NCBI GenBank assembly: GCA_009760855.2
Contig: WPIO01000032.1
Location: forward strand, 4,048,001-4,112,000
Source: Cristatella mucedo
Lineage: Eukaryota; Bryozoa; Phylactolaemata; Cristatellidae
Length of the DNA stretch: 64,000 nt
Direction: 5' to 3'
Each line of letters starts with the position of its first letter. The stretch's first letter is position 1. A program made the position numbers and the translations under genes. Positions 22,914 through 33,376 of this stretch are shown piece after piece. The notes beneath the pieces are model-generated. The model was given only the letters and a program-made list of their open reading frames with translations, was not told the DNA's origin and searched no databases.

Positions 22914-24626
22914 TCACGTGGCGGTCAGATGGCCGTTGGCGCATTCTCGACCGCTGTCGCTGGAGCGACGGATCGCCTCTGTCATGTACAGGCTCTCCCT
23001 TTCACTCGAGGAGCCCTGAATGTATAAGCTGGTTAGGAAATTAATTATTCCCTTTTGTCTCTCTTTTCTAGCCTTCAACTGGCATCGCAAGAGCTTCTTG
23101 AAAGCGTGACAATAATCCTTAGAAAACATGGCGTAAATGATTGGATTTAGCGCCGAATTGAAGTAGCCGACCCAGAAGAACACGTCGAACATGACCTCAG
23201 GTATGCACGCCTTCGAGGCGCAGAAAGCCGAAGCCAGGTATGAGGCGAAGAAAGGCAGCCAGCAGAGAATGAAAGCGCCCACTATGACGGCCAGGGTCTT
23301 GGCCGCCTTTGCTTCCCGGCTCAGAATGCGGAAGGCCATGCGCATGTTCTTGCGCTCGGCAAACGTCAAAGGACTGCCGTGACCCGTAATCTTTTTCGCG
23401 GTCGCCATCGATACGGTCTCCGCCGCCGCCACCGCGTGCGGCGCCGCGGTGGCGGTCCGCAGGAACGAAGAGGCGGCCGCCGCGCCGACGTGGTGGCCGC
23501 CGCCAGTGCCGTTGACGGCTTCCTGCGCCGCGGCGGCGGCGGCGACCGCGGCGGCGGCGGCGCGGATAGACAGGTCCGAAGCGGACGAGACGCTGCTCAG
23601 AATCGCCGCGTCGCTCTCGGACCTCGTCGGCCGAGCGCCGTCGGCTCGGACGCCGCGGCACGCCTCGAACGAGCCGGTGGCCGACTGGCCTCGCGAGCGC
23701 GAGAAGCGCGCGCGCTTGGAGTGCGACGGCGGCGGCGGCACGGCGAGCGAGTTCATCGACTGCGCCGACTCCTGGCGCTGGATGCCCGGGCCGCCGCGAT
23801 GCACGCGCAGTGCCGACGTGGTGACGCACGACGCGTCCGCCGTGCGCGTGTCGATTATGCCCGTCCGTAGCGCGTCATTAAAGCGCTTCGCGGCGTTGAA
23901 CACCTTGACGTAGAAGAACACCATGATCACCATCGGCACGTAGAACGAGCCGAGCGACGAGTAGACTACGTAGCCGGGCGAGTTGGCGCCGACTACCTCG
24001 CAAGTCACCGGCGCCGGTGTGGCATCGGCTGCTGCCGACGTGGTCGGCGATGGCGTCGACGTCGAAGGCGTCAAAGGCCATGTCGAGTTGCCGTGCGGCG
24101 ACGATGCGTTCGCCGGAATCTGCGGTGGCAGCACCGCGTGGACGCGGCCGCCGGCCTCGTCGCTAGGCGACTGCCAGCCGACGAGCGGCGGAAAGCAGAT
24201 GAGAAACGACACGACCCACACGGCGGCGATGAGGACGCGACAGCGGAAGTGAGACATCAGGTTTGGGTACTTGAGCGGAAAGTTGACGGCCAGGTAGCGA
24301 TCGAAGCTGATGACGCACAGGTGGTATATGGAAGCCGTCGACATCCACACGTCGATCGCCAGCCAGGCGGTGCACGTGGCCTCGCCGAATATCCACTCAC
24401 CCATCGCCTCGCTCGTCGCCGAGAACGGCAGCACGACGACGCCGAGCAGGAAGTCGGCGGCGGCCAGCGAGGCGATAAACGAGTTGTTCACCGACGAGCG
24501 CAGCTTGGGGTAGGTGAGCACGGCGACGATGACGAGGCTGTTGCCCAGCACGACGGCCACGACGATCAGCGCAAGCACGACGAGTAGGCCCACGAAGCCG
24601 GCCGCTCCCTCGTTGAAAGGCGACAT
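22914..24626 (-). CDS. Aminergic G-protein-coupled receptor, alpha-adrenergic/octopamine-like, intronless frame
   Basis: A 570-residue seven-transmembrane receptor for a biogenic amine, acting at the plasma membrane through G proteins. TM1 is at about 11-37 (GNS, N29), TM2 50-72 (D58), and TM3 starts at C85 with the amine-binding D92 and DRY at 109-111. TM4 has W137. The second loop (152-217) is long, with N-glycosylation sites N173 and N180 and disulphide C209. TM5 has S223, S224, S227 and P231, which suit phenol or catechol amines. TM6 has CWLPFF (W456) and TM7 W485, Y488 and NPIIY (494-498). C515 is a likely palmitoylation site. Loop 3 is very long (about 241-437), Ser- and Ala-rich, with poly-Ala at 356-367. 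TM5 (YSSLGSFYVPM) and TM6/7 resemble Octalpha1/OAMB and alpha1-adrenergic receptors most, but D1-like or tyramine types are possible. I use ATG at 24626: the frame is open further upstream but has no ATG there, and G is at -3. Confidence 0.93.
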   Translation of the reverse strand: MSPFNEGAAGFVGLLVVLALIVVAVVLGNSLVIVAVLTYPKLRSSVNNSFIASLAAADFLLGVVVLPFSATSEAMGEWIFGEATCTAWLAIDVWMSTASIYHLCVISFDRYLAVNFPLKYPNLMSHFRCRVLIAAVWVVSFLICFPPLVGWQSPSDEAGGRVHAVLPPQIPANASSPHGNSTWPLTPSTSTPSPTTSAAADATPAPVTCEVVGANSPGYVVYSSLGSFYVPMVIMVFFYVKVFNAAKRFNDALRTGIIDTRTADASCVTTSALRVHRGGPGIQRQESAQSMNSLAVPPPPSHSKRARFSRSRGQSATGSFEACRGVRADGARPTRSESDAAILSSVSSASDLSIRAAAAAVAAAAAAQEAVNGTGGGHHVGAAAASSFLRTATAAPHAVAAAETVSMATAKKITGHGSPLTFAERKNMRMAFRILSREAKAAKTLAVIVGAFILCWLPFFASYLASAFCASKACIPEVMFDVFFWVGYFNSALNPIIYAMFSKDYCHAFKKLLRCQLKARKERQKGIINFLTSLYIQGSSSERESLYMTEAIRRSSDSGRECANGHLTAT

Positions 24627-26089
24627 GTCGTGCTGGGCCGGCGCGTGCCGGCGCCGCGACCCGGCGCTTCGGCGCGCCGGCCGCAAAGCCGCCGAGCTCG
24701 GCGCCGACCACGCCGCGCCCCGAGCGCGGGCGCGTGGCACGCGAGCGCTCTTTGAGCGAGTCCCTCGCCGGCTCGCTCTCTCGTGTCCCGGCGCTCCGGC
24801 ACCGCCTTTCGTCGCGCTAGAGCGCCGCGCGAGGCGGCGAGCCGCAAACTACTGCTGTCCGCCGCCTGCGCGGCACCGCCTCCGAGCTGCCGCTGCCTCC
24901 GCCGCCTGAGAAGGACGGCGTCACCAGGCAAGTCGGATATCGCCGCGGTGCGACGGCTCGCTGTACGGCGCGCGACGCCGCGGTGGCGCGCGGCGTTCGC
25001 TCCGAGCGTTATCGGCGCAACGACACTGCGGCCGGCGCTCAGCTCACCTCAACCATTTTGAACTCACGCGGCAGGGGCTGTTGCTCTCTCAGTTCCGCTT
25101 CGCCGGCGACGACTGGCGATTGGCGCTTTGGCCGTCGCCGACTCGCTGCGACCGAGCGCGCCTGCGAAGGACGGCCGCGGCCGCCATCATCGAGCTGTTG
25201 GCGGCCATGTTTTTCTTCAGCTCCGTCTGGAGGCCGGGGGCGGGGAGCCGGAACGCCTCGCTCTGTCAAATGCGGCGGTGTAGTCAAGCTAAGCGCACAA
25301 TTAACTCCGAACGAAAAATTGATAAGATGAACTTATCGTGCCTCATTTACTTAATACGTCATGCGCACACGCGAGAACGTGCATAAGCTAGTTAGAGCGC
25401 ACTAATAACTCGTAATGATTTTTTTCGCCGAACAACTGTCGCCAAGAGCGAGCCATTGTAGCAGAAAAGGCGGCAGACGAGGCGGAGAATAGGGGGGGGG
25501 GGTCTTCCGGCGCATCTTCCGGCCGCCAACGCGGCCGCCGGCGCGCAGGAGGTGGGCTCAGAGGCGGCAGGCAAAGTGAGGCCAGTGCCACTCGCTCGGC
25601 ACGCAATGCGCCGAGCTGGCGGCGGGCCTGAAGTGCGCCTCTAATTCCGGTCTCTCGCCTCCCAGGTCGTACCGGAAGAGCGGGCACAGTGCGAAGGCGG
25701 CGAGAGCGCGCTTTCGGCGGCCGCCGGTGCATCGTCGAGCTCTCGAGCGCAAGCGGCGCCGATCGCTCGGGGCCGATCGCCGTGGATGCCTGAATGGCGG
25801 AGCTGCTGGCCGCGAGCGCTCCGTACAATCGACGCGTCGCTCACCACTTTCTGCCGCACGTTTGGTCGAACTCGCGCGTCTGGTAAATATCGATTTAGCG
25901 CTTCGCCCCTTCGTTCACCGGCTTCATCAAGCGGCGCGCTTCGGCGCTCGCAAAGCGAGCGCCTGTCGCGAGCGAACAGCGGGCGAGCGTACGCTGCAAC
26001 CGCCGGAGCCCTCCGCGGCGGCGGCGGCCGCGGGGCGAGAGTGCCGCCGTGCATCGCGGCTGCCGGCGTACGCGGCGTGACTCGGATAA
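24627..26089. promoter_or_regulatory. CpG-rich region upstream of the receptor gene, candidate promoter/5' UTR
   Basis: Very CpG-rich DNA without domain-bearing frames extends upstream of the receptor start on the minus strand. This position and composition suit a CpG-island-like promoter or 5' UTR. I see no TATA box that I would trust and cannot place the transcription start. A run of nine or more G lies at about 25493-25502. Confidence 0.35.
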
Positions 26090-26345
26090 TAATATTAATA
26101 ATACGCTTGCGTAACGCTTTCACTGAACTCAATCTATTTCGAGACACTTTACATGTGCTGTAAAGGAAACATGATCGTACGGATAGTAATAGCAAGACCT
26201 GTGTCAACGGGAATAGCATGGTTAAAGGTGACATGCACAGAGTCAGCATGCAAATAAGGTTAGTGGCAGCACGCACAATATCAGCATGCATAAGCTCAGA
26301 AAAGACGAATCCCAACGACCCACTAAACGACGCGTGACAAATAGG
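26090..26345 (-). mobile_element. LINE-A 3' UTR and tail, 5'-truncated
   Basis: Minus strand. AATAATATTAATAAT (the tail) is at the low-coordinate side, then the diverged AGTTCAGTG core, then TGACATGCACAGaGTCAGCATGC and GACCCACTAAA. These blocks match 58386-58640. The copy ends inside the CpG-rich region upstream of the receptor gene. Confidence 0.8.
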
Positions 26346-27070
26346 TGCGCGTACGTGACTGTAATCGCGCGTCTCGCTCGGAGACCGCGGCGGCCGCACT
26401 CTTCTCCTGGCATCGGCCACAAAAAACCGATGGCAGCGGCGGCGACGACGCATACGCTGCCACTGCGTCGGCGAACGGCTGGCCATCAGAGGATGCGTTG
26501 CGTCGCGAACGACTCTCTCGCAGCGATGCGACTGGGGGCGTCCGTCCGATTGCGCGGGGACGGCGCTCGTTAGAAATCTCGCGAGAATGTTTCGCGTGAC
26601 GTCGCAGCAAAGCGTAACCTCGCTACGGAGCGCGCGTCGTCAAAGGAGGTTCGCCTCGCGGCGCCGTTGTAGTGGCGACGCTAGCGATGCCAGGGACGAA
26701 AGACCGCTATCTAGCGAGGATAGCTCCGACCCTTTGCTCTACGACTTGACCGAGCGATGCGGAGGCAGGTAGAGCAGCGGTCAGAGCAGCGAGAAGCTGT
26801 GCCAGGAACTGTACGAGGAGAGCGTAGCCTCGGCCCGACGCATACGTGCTACAAGTGGCGCGAATTCGAAGCTCGTAACCTGGCGACTCGTTTCCTGGGA
26901 GGGGAGCGGCAGGTGCTCGGAGCGCGACGGCATTCCGAGCTGGCGAAATCGCGTTTGAAGTTGGCCAATTCAATTGCGGCACCAGGCCGCTGCATTTGAG
27001 CAACCGGTTTATTGCGACCGATTGACGCTTTCCGCCAGTCGCTTAGACCCACCCAGCCGCTGGGTGAGTC
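26346..27070. other. CpG-rich stretch, nothing recognised
   Basis: Overlapping open frames on both strands without domains. Confidence 0.4.
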
Positions 27071-27074
27071 TGTC

Positions 27075-27109
27075 GATGCCAGCAGCAGCAGCAGCAGCAG
27101 CCTGCGGCG

Positions 27110-27140
<31 letters not shown>

Positions 27141-27226
27141 GCGGTAGCAGCAGCAGCAGCCTGCGCAGCAGCAGCAGCAGCAGCAGGCTGCGGCGGCAGC
27201 AGGCTGCGGCGGCAGCGAGCTGCGGA
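27075..27226. repeat. CAG/CGG trinucleotide cluster
   Basis: Repeated CAGCAGCAG blocks separated by CCTGCGGcGGCAG and GTAGCAG interruptions over about 150 bp. The plus strand reads poly-Gln, poly-Ala or poly-Ser depending on frame, the minus strand poly-Leu, poly-Cys or poly-Ala. I see no flanking domain, so I treat it as a repeat. Confidence 0.9.
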
Positions 27227-27473
27227 GCTGCGACAACGAATCGAGCCTCATTCGAGGCCTCGACATCCGCTCTTTAGGGAAAGAGAACATTAATTGGAAG
27301 TGCATCGGCTGAGTCTGAGGCTGAGTCGCTCGCTGCGCTACTCCGCTCGCCGCTTGGCCTGGCTTGGTGCCACTGCCAGCGAATTGCTCGCACGCACGTA
27401 ATGTAGACAACTGCGGCCTCGCTTTGAGAGACAGAGTAGAGTAAAGAGCACTTGGAAATCGAGCGCGCGCGCG

Positions 27474-27503
27474 CGACAGAGAGAGAGAGAGAGAGAGAGA
27501 GCA
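27474..27503. repeat. Short (GA)n with a GCGCGC run beside it
   Basis: About 25 bp of GA preceded by GAGCGCGCGCGCGAC. Confidence 0.9.
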
Positions 27504-29164
27504 GGAGAAAGAGAGAGGGATAGCAAAAATGTGCGAACTTCGCACGGTTCGCGCCGACCAATGGGGCACATTCTTTAATGCTGCTACCTATAAATTCGAA
27601 CCGGCTTCTAGGCGAAAAATAAAAATAAAATGCAGCTGCTTCTAATGAAGCCACAGTGGCTGGCCCAATATCGCGAGCACGTTGGCATTAGCTATCCCAA
27701 TGCAGCGCGCTCACTTCTCCGCCGTCGCTCAAGCTGACTGCAGCGTCCAGTTACGGACGCGGCGTCGGCGACGCGCCAGCCGCCGCAGGCTGCATTGAGC
27801 ATTGAGCGAGAGCGAGTCGCGGTCAGCTGACATGCTTTCGCACCGTCGGCGCGGCGCTTCCTTCTCAGCACTAGACGGGTATGCAGCACGCCGCCGCCAT
27901 TGCGACATTCTAACTGCAGCGGTCGAGGTTTCGCACGATTGGCTCTGTCGGTCGTTTGTGTACCGGAGGGAAGACTGAAGAGCCGCCGCTGGCTGGCGAC
28001 TGCTTCTCACTGGCCCCTTTGACGGTGCGCGTAGGTAGCTTATATGAGGTCCCGCTGGAAACCAAGGGTAGTGCTTTTGCAGTCAGGCATTGCACGTTCG
28101 CCTTTACGCAGACAAAAAGCCCGCCGATCTGTTTGAGATCCAGCCAATCGGAGTGGCCATCGCTTCCAGGGGCCGCATCCAGGGGTCGGTTCCAGGAAAA
28201 CTGCCAATACCTGATTGAAACCGGCACTGCGGACGGGACCGGAGGAAACGAATTCAATGCGGTTCAAAATTGGACCGTCTGCTCGGTTGATGACCATGCT
28301 GACCTAACGCGACAAAGCTGACCGCTTCGCCTGTCTATCGAACGGGCCTAGCCACGTGTCAGATGACGCTGGATATGGTTGCCTGGCCGTCCGGCGGTGT
28401 AAACTGCTAGACTATACCGGCCTTGCTTTCGAACGTCGCCGCTTCAAAAATCTAAAAGGCTCCTTCGAAACATTATTTGGAAGCATCGCGGTCTAGGATT
28501 CTGACTTAATTTCTGTTAAGGCAGCGATTATTAAACCTTAAACTACCGCGCGTAAATTCAAAATGCGATCTCGCTCAGCAGTTCAAACCTGCATAAGCCC
28601 TCAAAAAGATGGCTACAAGTGGGATAAAAACAAGAGTCACATTCTGAGAGACTCTCTCAGCCGTTCACGATCTGACACAACGCTTCGCAGCTGGACAGCC
28701 GCAGCAGTAACTTTGCAGATGATGCATGCGTGAGCTGCGATAGTAGCCTCAGCCCGGAAGAGGGGGGGCTGGCCAAATGCCCGGATAAAGCTGTGCGGTG
28801 GGTAGCTGTAGCGGGTCATCCGGAATGGCGCGGATGACTAATTAGGTCAATCCTACTCCGAGAACCGATCGGGATGGAACTTTTCAACGCCGGCCCACCG
28901 TAGATGCGAATGCGCTCCTCAACATTGTTGCCTCTGACGTTGTCATGAGCCACTGGCTGGCAATTCTGAGCCGGGCCAGCAAAATTCGTATGCCAACAAT
29001 GCTTAGGTTAACTTGAAATACGAAAGCAGCTCAGTACTCGTTTTCCTGCTTACAGCCTCCTGCTATCTTTTCTTTCTGTTGTTTATTTAATTGTGCGCAA
29101 TTATAGAAATGCCGGCCCTCAAGAGCAGCAGCCATCAAAATGAGAGGGACATTATTCCTGAAGT
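27504..29164. other. Intergenic DNA, no gene recognised
   Basis: GC-rich to about 28.3 kb and mixed composition after that. The longest open frames (27910-28321 on both strands) overlap each other and have no domain. Confidence 0.4.
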
Positions 29165-29340
29165 GATGCCTGTCATAGCCCGGGTGTAAGGTGTGCTCGC
29201 TCTTCGCGACCCAGGGCGTGGGTTCGAGGCCTGCCGTGGGTGATCTTTTATTGTCCACTGCAACAAGGTGGCGATAACCGTTAAAGCTCTTCTGTTGCTA
29301 TATCAATTAAGCTGTTGAATCAGCTATACTTTGTGCCGCT
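29165..29340 (+). mobile_element. SINE2 copy
   Basis: tRNA-like head with GCGTGGGTTCGAGGCC as the B box, then GTGGGTGATCTTTTATT, a CCACTGCAACAAGGTGGCGATA stem-like block, and the tail AAAGCTCTTCTGTTGCTATA ending in GTTGAATCAGCTA. These blocks are shared in order with 55537-55836, 49110-49292, 34160-34336 and 39979-40148. The head is of the variant also seen at 39979-40148 (GCTCGCTCTTC instead of GGTTGCTTTTC). Confidence 0.8.
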
Positions 29341-29996
29341 GAATTGCAGCCCATTTCAGCCAGAATTATCCCATACACCAATCCAGAAAGGCCTGCCAGA
29401 TATCTGCAGGAGCCAACAATGGTGGTCGTCATGGGAAGAAATTAGCACCTCGGTGCGAGCACGCACTCAGTAAGAGTTTCCGTTGAGCAGGGCCCGCCGG
29501 CATTATCCATAGCTTCTCCTAAGGCCGCTGAACTCAGGCTGTGCACAAGGCAGCCAGCCTGAGGACGTTCTGCGGCTCGATCAACTCGTCAGTACGCCCC
29601 GCGACGCTAACTCTCACTGGCGCTTCAGTTATTTCCGACATGCTTGCGTAATCACCCGGGTTGCTCAAAGCGAGATCGTACATCCGGTGCACTAAGGAGA
29701 AAAGTGACTAATTCCCTTCTCTCTACGAGGAGGAAGGAGCGAACAGCGAGCACACGCTGCGGTCACTAGAGAGCGAGGGCTTTGGCGTGCAGTCACGTGA
29801 CCGGAGCAGCTTGTTAGCTCTTGCCCTCGGAAGCATCTATACAAAGCGTTATAGCGAAACGGCGTCGTAGCATGAAAAAGGTAGGCAGCTTTGTGTTTGC
29901 GCTTTTCCGAGGAAGCCACGAGTGTGCACCGTGTGGAGGGAGCAAGCGGGAATAAAGGAATGCAGAGGCAGCCTCAAGAATTAGCTTACGAGGTCG
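29341..29996. other. Unassigned stretch
   Basis: No recognisable gene or repeat. Confidence 0.4.
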
Positions 29997-30077
29997 TTTA
30001 TCCATCTATCTATCTATAATTTACATAAATAAATAAATAAATATATATATATATACACATATATATTATAGATGTAT
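29997..30077. repeat. Mixed ATCT, AAAT and (TA)n simple repeats
   Basis: ATCTATCTATCT, then AAATAAATAAAT, then (TA)n interrupted by CACA. It abuts the tail side of a SINE1 copy. Confidence 0.85.
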
Positions 30078-30210
30078 AATAAAATTCATTTGTATTGGGT
30101 TGTAAGGGAACTTAATCTCTACACAGGCGCTTCACACACTGCATGCCGAACAGTTCGTACCACGATCCCGGTCGTCCAAGGCGAGCACCTTATCTCTGAG
30201 CCAAAAAAAG
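30078..30210 (-). mobile_element. SINE1 copy
   Basis: Minus strand: A-box region AGATAAGGTGCTCGCC, diverged B box, then GAAGCGCCTGTGTAGAGATT and an AAGTTCCCTT block, ending in CAAATGAATTTT at the tail side. The tail is adjacent to a (TA)n array. Confidence 0.75.
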
Positions 30211-30427
30211 GCTAGCTGTTATTATAGGTTTGTCTGGCATCTGAAAACGGACGTTGGTCGAGAGGAGGTGGCTGACCGTGGTGACAAAAAAGTGGGACAA
30301 TGAATAGAATGCAGCGCCGGGTATGCGACCGATGCACTCCCGAGCGCCGAAGGGACGTCCTTCAATCTGCCGGAGGCCTCGAATCGAGTAGCTGGAAAGG
30401 CTGTACTGCTAGAGATTACCGAGAGAA

Positions 30428-30462
30428 AAAATCTATATATATATATATATATATATACATAC
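30428..30462. repeat. (TA)n microsatellite
   Basis: About 30 bp of TA within otherwise unremarkable DNA. Confidence 0.9.
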
Positions 30463-30965
30463 ATCTCTTTCCTCTTATTCACGCTTTTCGCTGCCTAAAA
30501 AATGAGAATTACTTTCGCGAGCGTAGTGCGCCGCAACGTATCGAGAGCGTATTGTAGGTCCACCTATCTCGCGACGCCAATCGGCCTCGGCGGCTGAGAC
30601 GACGGAAGAAATATCTGACAACCTCATTAGTGCCGCCAAAATAGCTTCGCAACTGCTTTGCTGTTTTGCGCCGGAGCCAGACGTAATTGTTTTCGCGGAA
30701 CGAGGCTGACCTTGCTGACGCCACTTGGTGTTTTTACTTTGATTCCAACGGACACTCTGCTGCGGCGACTGCCGCCAGATTTGAGCTGGTAGGTGCTCCG
30801 GCGGCGGCGGCGGTGGAGCGCGTCGTACGAGGCGCCGCCGCCGCCGCCTTCCGACTCACCTCGCTCCCTTTCCGCACTCAGACGAATTGAAGCCGCTTCC
30901 GCAAAGCATGCGCAGCTCGAGCGCGACCGGCCGCCTCCGACCGACGAGCAGCTGCGGTGACCCCT

Positions 30966-31332
30966 GCCGCACGCCTCACGCCGCACGCCTCACGCCGCAC
31001 GCCGCACGCCTCACGCCGCACGCCTCACGCCTCACGCCGCACGCCTCACGCCGCACGCCTCACGCCGCACGCCTCACGCCTCACGCCGCACGCCGCACGC
31101 CGCACGCCGCACGCCGCACGCCGCACGCCTCACGCCGCACGCCGCACGCCGCACGCCGCACGCCGCACGCCGCACGCCTCACGCCGCACGCCGCACGCCG
31201 CACGCCGCACGCCGCACGCCGCACGCCGCACGCCGCACGCCGCACGCCGCACGCCGCACGCCGCACGCCGCACGCCGCACGCCGCACGCCGCACGCCGCA
31301 CGCCGCACGCCGCACGCAGCACGCAGCACGCC
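30966..31332. repeat. Heptanucleotide minisatellite CACGCCG/CACGCCT, about 52 units
   Basis: A perfect 7-bp period runs for about 365 bp. Units are CACGCCG or CACGCCT, with CACGCAG in the last two. Because 7 is not a multiple of three and no unit order creates a stop, every frame stays open: the plus strand repeats Thr-Pro-His-Ala-Ala/Ser-Arg-Arg/Leu in all frames and the minus strand repeats Cys-Gly-Val-Arg-Arg-Ala/Glu-Ala. The T-variant units are dense in the first 120 bp and absent from the last 150 bp. Coding is unlikely. Confidence 0.95.
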
Positions 31333-31689
31333 GTCCTTCCTCGCGAGGACTGGCGGCGCCGACGCGAGCGCCGAACGATCGGCGTCGTCGGCGCCGATCG
31401 AGGGCGCTTGGCCTTGGATGGCGCATAATCGGCCCGATTCAATCAGAGGCCCGGGCGCTGCTCGCCAACATATGTCCTGTTTACGACGACTCACCGTCGC
31501 CACCTCTTCGACGTGAGCGAACGCCGCACGGACAGCAGCCGACGGAGCGCGCGCCGCCGATGCCGCGGGGCGCCGCTCGCCGCTCAACGTCTCGCTTAGC
31601 TCGCGTAGCTCGCTTAGCGGCGCCGACGCCGCAGGTTTCTCGGCGTCGTCGCGTGCGTGCTGCAACGGAGTGGTCGAAAGCTTGCTTCC

Positions 31690-31950
31690 CTTTGCTATGC
31701 TATGCTATGTACCGTATCTCCACCTGCCTAAATCCACAGAGCCGCAAAGACTGTGCGAGTGCTACGCGGGAGAGTTTTGTAAAGCACACTCACAGCCTAA
31801 GCGGCTTTCAGTGCTCATTCAGTAGCCAACGGACTTCATCCCACGCAACAATGAGAAAGTGAGAAGCATGGCAGAGCCAGGAGAGCAGTTGAGGTAGTTG
31901 AGTAGCATGGAAGTGGCAGCTCAGGATGGCTGGAGAGGCACGAACTTCCT
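31690..31950 (-). mobile_element. LINE-B 3' end
   Basis: Minus-strand 3' UTR shared with 34590-34830, 46543-47060 and 37965-38160, and in plus orientation with 60926-61275. Shared blocks, as they read here on the plus strand, are GTAGCCAACGGACTT, AGAAAGTG and GAGTAGCATGGAAGT. The low-coordinate side ends in (GCTAT)n, the expected tail position of a LINE with a pentanucleotide tail. Confidence 0.8.
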
Positions 31951-32699
31951 GTTCGCTCAAGGTAGCTAGAGGCTGGCGACAACGCTTAGCCAACCTCGCG
32001 TGCCAGCGTTGCGTACCGAAGCCTTGTCGACAGAGTGCAATGCGGATGCAGTCGGCTCGAGGTCAGCGATCGGCGAGTGGCTGAGCGATGCTGCCAGAGG
32101 CCGCAGGGGGAGATGATTGAGGTTATCGGAAGCAAGCGGACTAGCCGTAAGCGGTCGTTCTCTTCTGCTAGCTTTTCAAAGTCCACAAGAGTTCTGCTTG
32201 CTGGACAGGCGCGGAACCACTGCAGTGTGACCCAGGCGGATGTTTACATCCGAGTTTAGTTGCCCGCCCGCGGCCGCTCTTCCACCAGCTCTTGCTGCCG
32301 GCGAAGCAGCGGCGGTTAGCTTTCATCAGCTACGGGCAGATAGTGTCTAATTAAGTAAGAGGGCTCGAAGGTGCACGGCGAGGTAAAGCCGGCCTCAGAC
32401 AACATGTCGCGTTTGGCACGGAAACGTGCTAACAGGCAATAGTATCGCAAGAGCGAGGACCGCAGGAAGTAGCGAATGCGACAACGCGGAGTGACGCAAC
32501 GCGGGGGCCACGCAGGTGCGCGTGTAGCTGGCTCATGTCGTAGCGACAGGAAGGCGAGAGACAGGTACAGGAAACAACCCCGATATGAACGTATGTTCAC
32601 CTTCTCTATATACATATACATATAGAGCCACCAACCAAAAGGGACATTCTCAGCAAGCTTGGGTGGCCACCCACGCAGCATCGAGATAAAGTTTGACTT
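31951..32699. other. GC-rich stretch, nothing recognised
   Basis: Overlapping frames on both strands, no domain. Confidence 0.4.
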
Positions 32700-32705
32700 A
32701 GAGAC

Positions 32706-32864
32706 GATGCTGCAGCAGCAGCGGCAGCAGCAGAGGCAGCAGCAGCGGCAGCAGCAGCGGCGGCAGTGGCAGCAGCAGCGGCGGCAGTGGCAGCAGCAGC
32801 GGCGGCAGCGGCAGCGGCGGCAGCGGCAGCGGCAGCAGCAGCGGCGGCAGCAGCAGCGGTGCGA
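32706..32864. repeat. CAG/CGG trinucleotide tract
   Basis: About 155 bp of CAGCAGCGG-type units. The plus strand reads Gln/Arg-rich (ORF 32659-32880), the minus strand reads poly-Ala or Leu/Pro. No flanking domain; treated as repeat. Confidence 0.92.
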
Positions 32865-33213
32865 AGAAAAACTTGAATAATTGGCATTTCCGTCTGCGCC
32901 TCCCAAATACCGAGTGCGCCGCCGACAGCCTTTTTTCGACAGCTCCGGACAAGCTAGCTAGGTCGTTTTTGAACAAGCCAGTTCTCAGCAAGCAATTCGT
33001 AACTCGTTTACGATTACTGGCTACAGGGTCTGGGTTCATACTTCACGCCGCAGGTCGCGGGCTCAAGTGACAGCTGCTAAGGGTTCTCTGCCACTATATA
33101 ATTCAAAATGTCGAAACCGCTGTTTTTCTCAACGTCAAAGTGCTGGAAATCCCCTTGCTGAGACGCGACACCACCGTTGTACCATAGCCCAAATAAGCCA
33201 GTCTGGGGGATTC

Positions 33214-33217
<4 letters not shown>

Positions 33218-33259
<42 letters not shown>

Positions 33260-33260
33260 A

Positions 33261-33324
<64 letters not shown>

Positions 33325-33326
33325 AC

Positions 33327-33364
<38 letters not shown>

Positions 33365-33376
33365 TATATATATACA
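33218..33376. repeat. (TA)n microsatellite, about 155 bp with few interruptions
   Basis: TA repeats broken by TATCTATCTG, TACATA and ATAACTATAAAT. It abuts the tail side of the SINE1 copy at 33378. Confidence 0.95.

Noticed and set aside
23040-23073. Plus-strand sequence resembling a perfect 3' splice acceptor (pyrimidine run ending in TTTTCTAG)
   Set aside because: It lies on the strand opposite to the receptor, and no plus-strand exon can be recognised after it.
23197-24711. Other frames across the receptor gene on both strands (for example 23379-23870 and 24093-24587)
   Set aside because: Shadows of the receptor frame in GC-rich DNA; no domain.
24627-24740. Upstream extension of the receptor frame by 38 residues starting at 24740
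   Set aside because: The codon at 24740 is GTG, not ATG, and the extra residues are Arg/Ala/Pro-rich, unlike a receptor N-terminus.
30887-31862. Frames of 209 and 301 codons over the heptanucleotide array, with mirror frames on the minus strand
   Set aside because: The 7-bp unit stays open in all frames, so length has no meaning as coding evidence; no domain upstream or downstream.
32606-32906. Poly-Ala, Cys/Arg and Gln/Arg frames at the CAG/CGG tract, and the same kind of frames at 27012-27569
   Set aside because: All frames through trinucleotide repeats are open; no adjacent domain.
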